A model generated the notes under the pieces. It saw only the letters and a program-made list of their open reading frames with translations, searched no databases and was not told the DNA's origin. A stretch of 64,000 nucleotides of DNA. It comes from Tolypocladium sp. Sup5 PDA-1. Lineage: Eukaryota > Ascomycota > Sordariomycetes > Hypocreales > Ophiocordycipitaceae. Of the stretch, positions 1 through 8,914 are shown piece by piece; within the stretch, counting starts at the first letter, position 1; the number at the start of each line of letters is the position of its first letter. Both the position numbers and the translations under genes were made by a program. The stretch spans positions 124,001-188,000 of the forward strand of contig JPHH03000005.1 in NCBI GenBank assembly GCA_000750105.3, in the 5' to 3' direction.

Positions 1-462
1 CAGAAAGGCAGAAAGTCGAAGCAATGCACTTCGTCAATAGCAGTCACTCATGCATAAAATGGCCGTCGGCCCGCCCTTATTAATGGAAAGGCCGGGCTTC
101 GCTCTTTGCTGTATCGGAGTTTGGGACGGCTATATCCGCTACGACAGAATGACCCAATCTCTGCGTTGAGCCGTGGTAGATGCTAGCAATATTGGGAACT
201 CGGGAACAAAAGTCTCAGGCGTATTATGTCCCTGCAAAGGTACTTCGTGTGCTAGCTATTAAAGGGGAATGATAGGGGAAATCGTCGGTGCCGAATCGGC
301 AAAATGCATATGGAGGCTCCTAAGGACCTGATGGATGTAACGACGAGAAATGCCCAACACAAATTAACCAAGAAAAAATTACAGCAACGGGAAAGCCTTC
401 GTAGGTCCAATGACTGACAGCAGGGCCATCAATCCAAATCTTCTGTTTAGGTGCCGAGCACC
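1..462. other. Intergenic, no gene seen
   Basis: No coding region with family resemblance is visible on either strand. The stretch probably holds the 5' region of the PEBP gene that starts at 463. Confidence 0.5.
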
Positions 463-1072
463 ATGCCTGCCAACACGAGTGTAAACGCTGCACTGGCCTC
501 CATCGAGGTTGATAACTCCAAGATTCTTAGCCTGATCGTTGGCGGCCAGCAGATTAAACCCGGGCAGTTTGTACCCAAAGCTGGTAAGTATTTCTTTCGT
601 TCTCTATCGCCATCTAGCGCCGTTTCTGATGCTTCTTTCCCCTTCTTCAGACGCACAGTCACCCCCTGAGCTTGCCTTCAGTATCCCATCACCATCAGGA
701 ACGTACATGGCCGTCTGTCTCGACATTGATGCCCCATTCCCATCCTTTAGCGTGCTGGGACCGACTCTGAACTGGATTCAGCCCGGGATGAAGGCGTCGT
801 CTTCGGGTGGTGCTGGCCCACCGACCCTAAAGGCCACGGAGGCGGCCTTCATCGTTGACTACGTCGGTCCTGCTCCTCCGCCTATTAGCTCCCCGCATCG
901 ATATGTTTTCTTCCTGTACGGCCAGCCGGTTGACCTTGATATAAAGGAGTACACGCCGCCGGACGGCAAGAAGGTGGGAATTTGGCCGAGGATGAGATAC
1001 AGCCTGGATGAATGGGAGAAAGAGGCAAAGCTAGGGCCGGTGTTGGCAGTGAACTACTTCACGAGCAAGTAG
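463..1072 (+). CDS. PEBP-family protein (phosphatidylethanolamine-binding protein-like)
   Basis: Two exons, 463-583 and 651-1072 (intron 584-650, GT-AG), give a 180-aa protein. The ATG at 463 is the first in frame; the open frame begins slightly upstream at a GTG. The PEBP ligand-fold signatures are present: a YMAVCLDIDAPFPS segment (the family's D-x-DAP ligand site), a following LNWI strand (family L-H-W), and GPAPPP...PHRYVFFLYGQ near the middle. PEBPs bind phospholipid or small anionic ligands and in fungi are often of unknown role or secreted-protease inhibitors (TFS1-like). No signal peptide is seen, so a cytosolic location is likely. It lies next to the catabolic cluster, but nothing in the sequence ties it to that pathway. 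Confidence 0.85.
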
Positions 1073-1362
1073 TTATTGAGAGCTCTATTTGGTATCTCAA
1101 GGTGCGCAGCAAAGCTGAGTACGCAGACTCTGGCGCATGCAGCACGGCCTACGTCGGTCACTACCTATGCCGACGCGCCGACGCCGCCACGCGCGGAAGA
1201 TCCTCTGCCAACGCCATTTTTTGCTTGTGCTAATCCTACTACGCCGCATCTTGCTCAGGCCACGAGGTGCTTGCGCCGTAGGGTGACCGCACTGTTACAG
1301 GCCAAGGTTCATGCGGCTGTTTGATGAAGCAGGACTGCCTGTTCTAGGTATCGAGCCCCGAA

Positions 1363-1701
1363 CTAGTGCCCTCTGTTCTTGCCCCTTGGCTCTCCCCCCT
1401 TGCTTACGATCCTTACTTTCCTACTTATATTGCCAGGTTGGGATACATCCTTCACCACAACAGTATTGATCTCATTTCCCGTTACCCGTTTAAAGCAATT
1501 CTTGGGCGTCAGGCTTTTACCAGCCATATCAAATAAACAAATGTCTTTCCTAACCGCAACTCGCTGCACTGGAGATAGATCGGAGGGATCGACGTCTAAT
1601 GTATTTGCGACCTCCAACCTACCGTCTTTCTCGAGCACCTTGAACTCGATGCGAATGCTCGGTCCATTCGTCAAGGCACCTTCAACTCCTTCGCATATCC
1701 T
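1363..1701 (-). other. Orphan open frame, possible terminal exon of an unknown gene
   Basis: A minus-strand frame of about 110 codons runs from near 1701 to a stop at 1363. It has no in-frame ATG near its start; the apparent initiator at 1674 is a TTG. A possible 3' splice site (CCTAG) lies immediately upstream, so it could be the last exon of a spliced gene whose earlier exons were lost or overlap the neighbour. The composition looks protein-like (alternating hydrophobic strands such as IRIEFKVLEKDG, a basic C-terminus), but I recognise no family. It may also be a relic. Confidence 0.3.
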
Positions 1702-1773
1702 AGGAACATGATATTACCATGACAATACGTAGAAACTGTTGTAATTTGAGGGTAACTGGAACGCGCTATGGTC

Positions 1774-3666
1774 TTATAGTCGAGCCTTATTTCGTGTCTT
1801 TGACAGAGTGTACGCGTCCCAATCACACTCCTTTACGCCGCTTTGAAACTGATGGAGCCCGTACTTTGACTCGGTATCCTCAGCCATCATCTCGTCAAAT
1901 ACTTGCCGTATGCCAGTTGCCTGCTTCTCACCACCTCCACCCTCTAGCCAACTTAGCCGTACGAGGTCTTTAGTCAACGCTGACGCTCGCGGCGCACACT
2001 GCCGCAAACGGACAAGGTAATCGTCAACAGCTGCCTGTGGATCGATCGAGTTCTCGATGACGGCTGCGACTTTACCCAGCCTGAGCAGCTCCTGAGCAGA
2101 CACCGTACGAGCTGAGAGCATAGCCTCTCGAGCGAGGGCGGCTCCCAGTTCGCGGATCACGTACTTTGAGATGGTGGCTGGTGCAAGCCCAAGTCGCACT
2201 TCGCTCAGTCTTATGCTGGCCGTGGCGGTCATGAGGCGAATGTCGCACGCAAAGGCCAGACCTACACCTCCGCCGAAGGCTGGGCCCTGCAGGCAAGCTA
2301 TCGTGACCTGAGGGGTGTTGTCGATCGCTTCAAAAAGGCGCTTGAGTCGGGAGTACTGTGCGTCCGCTGCGTCGCCTCCTTGCGCAACTGGTGAGGTGCC
2401 TTTGCCAAGATCCATGCCCGTGCAGAAAAACCTCCCGCGAGCGGTTAATGCAATTCGTGTGATGGATGGGTCGGATTTTGCGCTCTCAAATAATTCAGTG
2501 AGGTGTGATATCATGGACGTTGTAAGAGCATTGCCGTTCTTGGGTCGGTTGAGCACAACCTTGAGGTTGGTGCCGCTTCTGAGGATTTCGATGCCATCTT
2601 CCGCCGGCTGCTTAAGCCATTCCAAACTTGACGGCAATGAACTTTGGCGTTGAGGAGTTGCCAACGCCTTGACAGCGAGTGCACTGCCCGCACGGCTGGA
2701 GTTGGGAGCAGAGAGTTGTTGAGATATCCACACGCCCGCATCAACCAGCTTTGCAAGATCAACACCGGTGTCCAAGCCAGCCCGGTGCAACGTGTAAACG
2801 AGATCTTCCGTGGCGAGATTGCCCTTTGCTCCAGGGGCATAAGGGCAGCCTCCTAGCCCGGCAACGCTGCTGTCGAACACGCGGATGCCGCAGTTGTATG
2901 CCGCCCACACGTTGGCAATGGCTTGGCCGTAGGTATCGTGGAAGTGCCCCGCGAGTCTTTCCACAGGTATGCCTGCGTCAAGCAGAAAATGGAGCACCCT
3001 TTGGACATCGGCAGGAACTCCTACACCGACGGTGTCGCCCAAGCTGATCTCGTAACAACCCATGTCCAGTAGCTGTCGCGAACAATTGAGCACGGCCTGG
3101 TGCGGTGTTGGCCCGTCGAAGGGACATGCAAAGACACACGATACGTAGCTGTAGAGGAATGAGCCTACGTTCTTGAAAATTACAACAGATGCAATTATCA
3201 ATGCAGCGGCCATAAAAACTTACCCTCGTACTCCCAAACCGTGAGAAAGGGCCGTGTTGGCAACTTTTCGCGCGCGATCAAGGCCTTCCTGAACGCTGCA
3301 TCTAATATTCGCCTTGCTGAATCCTTCGGACGCGCTTACAAAAACGGCGACTTCTTTGACGTTGTATTTTAGAGCTGCATCCAGTCCCTTCAGGTTCGGA
3401 ACGAGAACTGGTGCTCGGATCCCGGGATCGGCGAGTAGCTTCTGGACTTGAGGACTGGCCAGCACTGTCTCGCAGTCTGCAAGCTGTGGAATCGCTCGCG
3501 GACTGACGACTGAAGTGATCTCCACTGTTCGAAGTCCGGCAGCTTGTAATTTGCTGATGAGTTCGAGTTTTGTGACCGTTGGAATGCTCTTCTTCACATT
3601 CTGGAGGCCATCGCGGGGCCCGACTTCGACAATGCGGACGGCTGCACCTTGCTTTGGTAAAGACAT
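1774..3666 (-). CDS. Fused HMG-CoA lyase / enoyl-CoA hydratase (LiuE-LiuC type), PTS1 end
   Basis: Exons 3224-3666 and 1774-3148 (intron 3149-3223) encode 605 aa. The first in-frame ATG is at 3666. Residues 1 to about 320 are a 3-hydroxy-3-methylglutaryl-CoA lyase: VEVGPRDGLQN near the start, the metal-binding HFHDTYGQ (His216, His218) and the catalytic-loop GLGGCPYAPG (Cys249). Residues from about 340 on are a crotonase-fold hydratase with AFGGGVGLAFACDIR (oxyanion loop) and LSEVRLGLAPATIS. The latter resembles bacterial methylglutaconyl-CoA hydratases (LiuC) and the related AtuE; the second acid/base Glu is present and the first is replaced by Gly. The two domains catalyse consecutive steps: hydration of 3-methylglutaconyl-CoA, then cleavage of HMG-CoA to acetyl-CoA and acetoacetate. 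The protein ends in NKARL, a PTS1-type signal, and has no mitochondrial presequence. Both activities are inferred. Confidence 0.9.
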
Positions 3667-4174
3667 GGTGTCTATGGCTTTGATGGCCTCTTCGAATCGT
3701 GAGTGACTTGATATCAAGCAGCGCGATGTGTACCCTTGGCCAGTTTCACAGCATCCTTCTGTGCGATTGCGTACTTATCCGCGAGACATTCGCGGGACGG
3801 CACAAGGCCCTGGGCGATTGGTTGTGGCTGGACGGTCCAAGTCTAACCGGAGGGGAAACGCGGGCCGTCCGCCGCCCGGCTTCCGTGTCTTCGGTGTGGG
3901 TCCACCGCGCGTGCGACCCGGAGCACCAGTCAGGCATCATGGCATTTGAGAATAGGGGAATTGACATCGGCACTGAGGAAGTTCTGACAGCATGTGCTTG
4001 GGGGACGTGAATTGCAGCGCAATGAGCTGCTGATAGATTCCTCTGGCACTTACATGTACGAAGCACATCTCATCAAAGTTGCATTGGGCCATCTTCAAGC
4101 GTCGACCATCAACCGTGTGTCTTCTGTTGCTGCAATAATAGCATCTCGTATTAAAACTGATAGTATCGAGGTCA
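3667..4174. promoter_or_regulatory. Intergenic promoter region of the lyase-hydratase fusion gene
   Basis: This 508-bp gap separates the acyl-CoA synthetase stop from the fusion-gene start; both genes are on the minus strand. It contains a GC-rich patch (about 3830-3930) with GACCCGGAGCACC at 3915-3927. The core ACCCGGAGC recurs twice in the synthetase/carboxylase promoter. A role as a Zn2Cys6 binding site is inference only. Confidence 0.4.
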
Positions 4175-6147
4175 TCACAATCTTGCTCTAACTGCACTCT
4201 CATGGGCGTCTTTATTCTGCCGCAGCAAGCGAGCCCCCATGGCACGAAGAATGTGTTTCTGGTGTTTTCCGCTCCCCGTCTTAGGAAAGTCTTCTCCCAC
4301 GGCAGCATCACCAATCCAGAAAACATGCTTCGGGGCCTTGTGTCGGCCAAGCGTCTGCCGCACCCAGTCGGCCACATTCGCCGCACTTAGTCGAGCCGAC
4401 TTTTCTGCTTGGCGGACGAAACAGGCGACAGCCTCGCCGTACTTGTCGTCCGGTACTCCCACCACACTGGCCTCTACAATATTCGCATGAGCGAGTAGCC
4501 TCTCTTCAATTTCCGCTGGAATGATGTTTTCGCCTCCTGGGGACACGGCTGAGTTAGTTGCTTGTCTCCATGGGCACCAAATGGTTATACTTGCCTCTGA
4601 TGATCATGTCTTTGATGCGGCCTGTCACACGGCAATAGTCGTCCTTGTCGATGACGCCCTCGTCGCCGGTATGCATCCACAAAACTCCGTCCGCGTCCAT
4701 CCTCATGACCTCGTTGGTTTTTTCTTCGTTGTCAAAGTACCCTTGCTGCAAAGCGTACCCGCTCGTACAGATTTCCCCTCGCACACCGCGAGGCACAATG
4801 TTGCCCTCTACGTCGACAATCTTTGCCGCCGTGTGTGGGAACACAGTTCCTACTGAATCCAATCGATGCTCCGGCGGGCACTGAAACGACGTGGCGAAGG
4901 TGACGGGGCTAGTCTCTGTCATACCATATGCAATGATCATCTTCTGGATGCCCATGTCTTGTTCCAGTCTGTTCATGAGCGCTTGTGGTACCGGCGATCC
5001 GGAGGCCAAGCCCGCCTTCAGCGACGTCAAGTCGCGCCGCCGTTTTGCATTGGCGTCAAGTGCAGCGACAAACATTGTTGGGACCCCATACAGCACAGTG
5101 CAGTGCTCGGCTTCTATGGCATCCAATACCAAATCAGGGTCAAATCGCGGTGCGGGGAACACGATCGAACTTCCATTCGTGAAAGACCCGAGGAAACCCA
5201 ATACAAGACCGAAACAATGGAAAAGCGGCGGAGGACAACAGACGACCTCGTTCGGGTTCAAACACAAGCGTTCTCCGACCAGCCGTGCGTTGTTGATCAA
5301 ATTTCTATACCGGATGTTAGTGGTAACGGACCAGACAACGAATCCAACGAGGGGTAGTTCATCTTACATGTGCGACAGCATGGCTGCTTTCGGGCTACCG
5401 GTCGTGCCTGGTATAGTAATGTTAGAGCTGAAATCTCAATCGGGTGGTTCTGGTATCCCAACCTGAGGTAAATTGCAGGTTGACGGTGTCGCCGGCCCGG
5501 ACCAGAGACTCCTTCTTTGTCAATTCTGTGTCGCTCAGCTTGCTGTATTCACCCTTGGCAACGAAATCTTTGTACGCTGTCGATTTCAACCTGAAGCCTT
5601 CCGAATTAAACGATCCGTTGAATAGCACAAGCTGGAGGTCCGTCTTCAAGCCTCTGCTAAGCAGATCAAGGTGTTCGGCGAGGTCTGTCCGGTACCCGGA
5701 GTATTGCGCCGCGCAGACGAGCTTGCAGCCTGAGTGCCTTTCTCAGTAATGGACACGACAAGTGCTCTACCATACATACTTACCGCTGAATTTGATGGCA
5801 TGGAGCAATTCTTGGGGGGCGTAGGTGGAGTTGAGAACCACCACCGGACAGCCGATGCGGGCTGCTCCAAGGAAAACTTCGATGTATTCCAAGCAATTTC
5901 CAGCGATGATGCCAATGCGGTCTCCATACTTGAGACCTGATTCAAGGAGGGCTTTGGCAACTAGTTTACTGCGGAAGAGGAGGTCACAGTAAGTTCGTGA
6001 CACCTTCTGCCAGGAGAAAACCACCGCGGTGCGGTCCCCAAAGTGTCTTGCCTGGGTGTCGATAAGAGCACCCAATGTCGTGGACCATAGAGGCTCGTCG
6101 GTAGGACCGCGAACAATGGAGAGAGCGGACATATCTTTTGCGGACAT
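4175..6147 (-). CDS. AMP-forming acyl-CoA synthetase, PTS1 end
   Basis: Five exons (5784-6147, 5463-5729, 5368-5407, 4595-5304, 4175-4536) give 580 aa. Adenylate-forming motifs appear in order: the P-loop TSGTTGSPKAAML assembled across two introns, YGMTETSPVTF, the MHTGDEG hinge aspartate, GRIKDMIIRGGENI and the C-terminal catalytic-lysine region PKTGSGKHQK. The family converts a free carboxylic acid, ATP and CoA into acyl-CoA. The substrate cannot be read from sequence, but the carboxylase and dehydrogenase alongside suggest isovalerate, 3-methylcrotonate or a longer branched acid. The last intron (4537-4594) starts with GC instead of GT (GCAAGT...CAG), and the frame requires it. The protein ends in VRARL, a PTS1-type signal. 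It is divergent from the carboxylase beta gene across a 469-bp promoter. The ATG at 6132 is an alternative start. Confidence 0.92.
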
Positions 6148-6616
6148 TGCGAATTGGGTATCGTATGGAAGAGCGGCAGCAAAGATACGGAGTAGCACAC
6201 AGTCACACTTGGCGCACGACAGTGGACGGCGACTTATGAGAACAACCGATATGCTAATCAATGCCAATCCCACATCATCTAAGCCGGGGCCGCTTAGCTG
6301 GCCGACAACTACTGACCCATGTAATCCACGAATCCAGTTTGTCGGGGCTTGGAGTCTCGGGATTCGGGAAACGGAAGTGCCCCACCCGGAGCGCCCCACC
6401 CGGAGCACGGCTTACGGGCCGTCCGTGTCCGTGTCCGTGTCCGGACCCCGGAGTCACATGATGCTGGACGGCCTCGGGCCTCTACACTTTCTCGCTGCGG
6501 TCAAAGTGGGCGGACGTATAAGCAAATGTGCAAGTGGGCGATTGTGCGTATGAACAATTACTGATCGTCTTGTTCGTTTTGGTACACAGTTCATTTTCAC
6601 CAACCTGCGACAAGTC
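6148..6616. promoter_or_regulatory. Bidirectional promoter, acyl-CoA synthetase / carboxylase beta subunit
   Basis: The region between the divergent starts holds a cluster of CGG/CCG-rich sites: CACCCGGAGC at 6383 and 6397 (14-bp spacing), a GTCCGT hexamer run at 6415-6440, and GTCCGGACCCCGG at 6439-6451. The last site matches GTCCGGACTCCGG in the other bidirectional promoter of the cluster (11592-11604) at 12 of 13 bases. CCGG half-sites are typical targets of Zn2Cys6 regulators such as the one at 13621. Binding is inferred. Confidence 0.5.
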
Positions 6617-8665
6617 ATGGCAGGTCTCAACGCTTTGCCCTTTGTCGAGTCCTCGCTCGACCTCCGCGGCTCCCAGTTCGAAGAAAACCGAGCATCATGG
6701 GAGCCCATCATCGAGGCATTCGAGCAGGCGTCCAAAGCCGTTACCACCGAGGCCGAACCAAACTCGCAGCTGAAGCACCAATCGAGAGGCCAATTGCTTG
6801 GTGAGTTGATGCCGTACAATATCTTGGTCTATCGACCGGTATATTCTGACAATGCAGCGTAGCTCGAGATAGAATTTCCCTCCTGCTAGATCCCGGTTCC
6901 CCATTCCTGGAGCTGTGCGCTTATGCCGGCTTTCGCCAGGATGGCGCACCGCCTTGTGCCAACCTGATCGCGGGCATTGGCAGCATATGGTTAGTGGCAC
7001 CAACAAGCCAAGTGTGAGCTGTCAGCGTCTGACTTGTCTTCTTGTAGTGCTCGACCGTGCCTCATCCTTTCACATATACCCACGCAGAGTGGCGGCGCGT
7101 GGAATGAATTCACAGGTGAAGAATTGGTTTGGACTCCCCTTTCGCAGGGCAATATCTGACTAGCCAGCGCAGTGCCCAAACAAAATCGTGTCACGGAAAT
7201 CGCAACGGAAAACGGCTTACCCATCGTGGCACTCGTACAATCAGTATGTCTCTTCCGGCTTCATCGGATCTGTGTCTCTTGATTGCCCCTAGCTGATCGT
7301 TACAGGCAGGCGTGTTTTTACCGCAGCAATTCAAGGTGTTTCATGCAGGAGGCCAGATCTTCCGCGACCTTGCCAGACGGAGCCAGCTGGGGCAGCAGTC
7401 ATGCGCAATCGTGTTTGGGTCCTCCACGGCCGGTGGCGCGTACCACCCTGCCCTGTCGGACTATAGCATCTTCGTCAGGGGCCAAGCACAGGTGTTTCTC
7501 GGCGGCCCGCCACTTGTCAAAATGGCAACGGGAGAGGTAGTCGAGGCGGAAGAGCTCGGCGGTGCAGAAACCCACGCCAAGATCACGGGATTGGCTGACC
7601 AGATCGCAAACGATGAGTCTGTCGACCATACATATGGGACTTCAAGTCACGTACTGACAGGTTCATGATAGGTTTGACGCAATCAGAAAGGCACGCGAGT
7701 GGGTGGCCACTCTCGGTTGCTCGCCAATGGCGCAAGCCGCCATCTCAGAGATGCCTCTGGAACCACGATACCCTGCAGAAGACTTGTTGGCGTTGGTCAA
7801 CCCGGACGTCCGCAAGCCATTCGACATGGTGGAAATTCTCTTGCGTCTTGTGGACGATTCGCGACTATCCATCTTCAAGCCAAGCTATGGTACAAATCTA
7901 CTCACCAGCTTTGCCCAAATAATGGGTCTGCTTCCCTCCGTATCTTACTGCCAAGAGGGAGTAAATGCTAACCGATTCGGTAGGTCATAATGTTGGAATT
8001 GTTGCGAATCGCGTGCCAGTGATCAACATCGATGAAGCGTCCAAAGGCGCCCATTTCATTCGCCTCTGCAATCAATCGTGAGTCTCCCCCACACACAAGC
8101 CTTGCAATGGCCCAGGAGACGGAAAACGACTGAACAGCGTCTCGTTAGGACCGTACCCATCATCTTTCTTCACAATGTCACTGGATTCATGGTCGGCAAA
8201 AAGGCTGAGCACGCCGCAATCATCAAGAAAGGTGCCCAGATGGTGTCCGCCGTCAGTTGCTCCACGGTTCCGCACATCTCCATAATCCTAGGAGCATCAT
8301 ATGGAGCTGGAAACTACGCCATGTGCGGTCGGGCGTACAAGCCGCGATTTCTCTTCACCTGGCCGACCGGTCGTTGCAGCGTCATGGGGCCCGACCAACT
8401 AGCTGGCGTCATGCAAACGATCGAGGCCAACAGCGCCAAATCTAAAGGCAAAGAAGTGGACGGCAGCGCCGTAGAAGCGAGAGTCCAGAAACTCAAAGAC
8501 AGCGTTCAGAGGGATAGTGAGAGTTACAGAACGAGTGCGGCTCTCTTGGATGATGGAGTCATTGATCCGCGCGACACGAGATGTGTATTGGGCATGTGTT
8601 TGGAGGTTGTCAAGATCCCTGGAGTCAAGGGCGCCGACGGCCATCGTGTTCTGGCGCGGATGTAG
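6617..8665 (+). CDS. Methylcrotonyl-CoA carboxylase-type beta (carboxyltransferase) subunit, PTS1 end
   Basis: Eight exons (6617-6800, 6863-6989, 7048-7115, 7173-7243, 7306-7616, 7672-7925, 7984-8077, 8149-8665) give 541 aa. Landmarks of the propionyl/methylcrotonyl-CoA carboxyltransferase fold include ARPCLILSHIPTQSGGAWNE, ALVQSAGVFLPQQ, the GSSTAGGAYHPALSD loop, VFLGGPPLVKMATGE, LHNVTGFMVG, GASYGAGNYAMCGRA and a terminal GPDQLAGVM region. The subunit moves the carboxyl group from biotin to the acyl-CoA gamma carbon. It lacks the N-terminal mitochondrial extension usual for MCC beta and starts directly in the domain. It ends in HRVLARM, an S/A-R-M type PTS1. The fifth and sixth introns use unusual donors (GTCTGT, GTCTGC), chosen because they restore the frame and the conserved protein. 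Geranyl-CoA carboxylase is a close alternative assignment. Confidence 0.92.
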
Positions 8666-8914
8666 TTTCATTCACTCGAGGCAAGAAAAGATTAACAAAT
8701 CAATGTTTCACACATTCTTGAAAGCAAGATCGTCATATATCGTGTGCTCTATGATGGTGGGGTTTGCTGTTGGCGTTATTCACTGCTACGTCTGTACGTG
8801 TTTGAGCGTTGTGCTTGAGCCATCGACAGCGCATAATACCGAAGCAATACTGAGGAAATAACATCTTGCAAGAGAAACGATTATATACTTCATTCTCAAT
8901 CGTTACCACTTTAA

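Noticed and set aside
6275..6457. His-Gly repeat peptide (HGHGHG) on the minus strand
   Set aside because: It is a translation of the GTCCGT hexamer run in the bidirectional promoter, not a gene.
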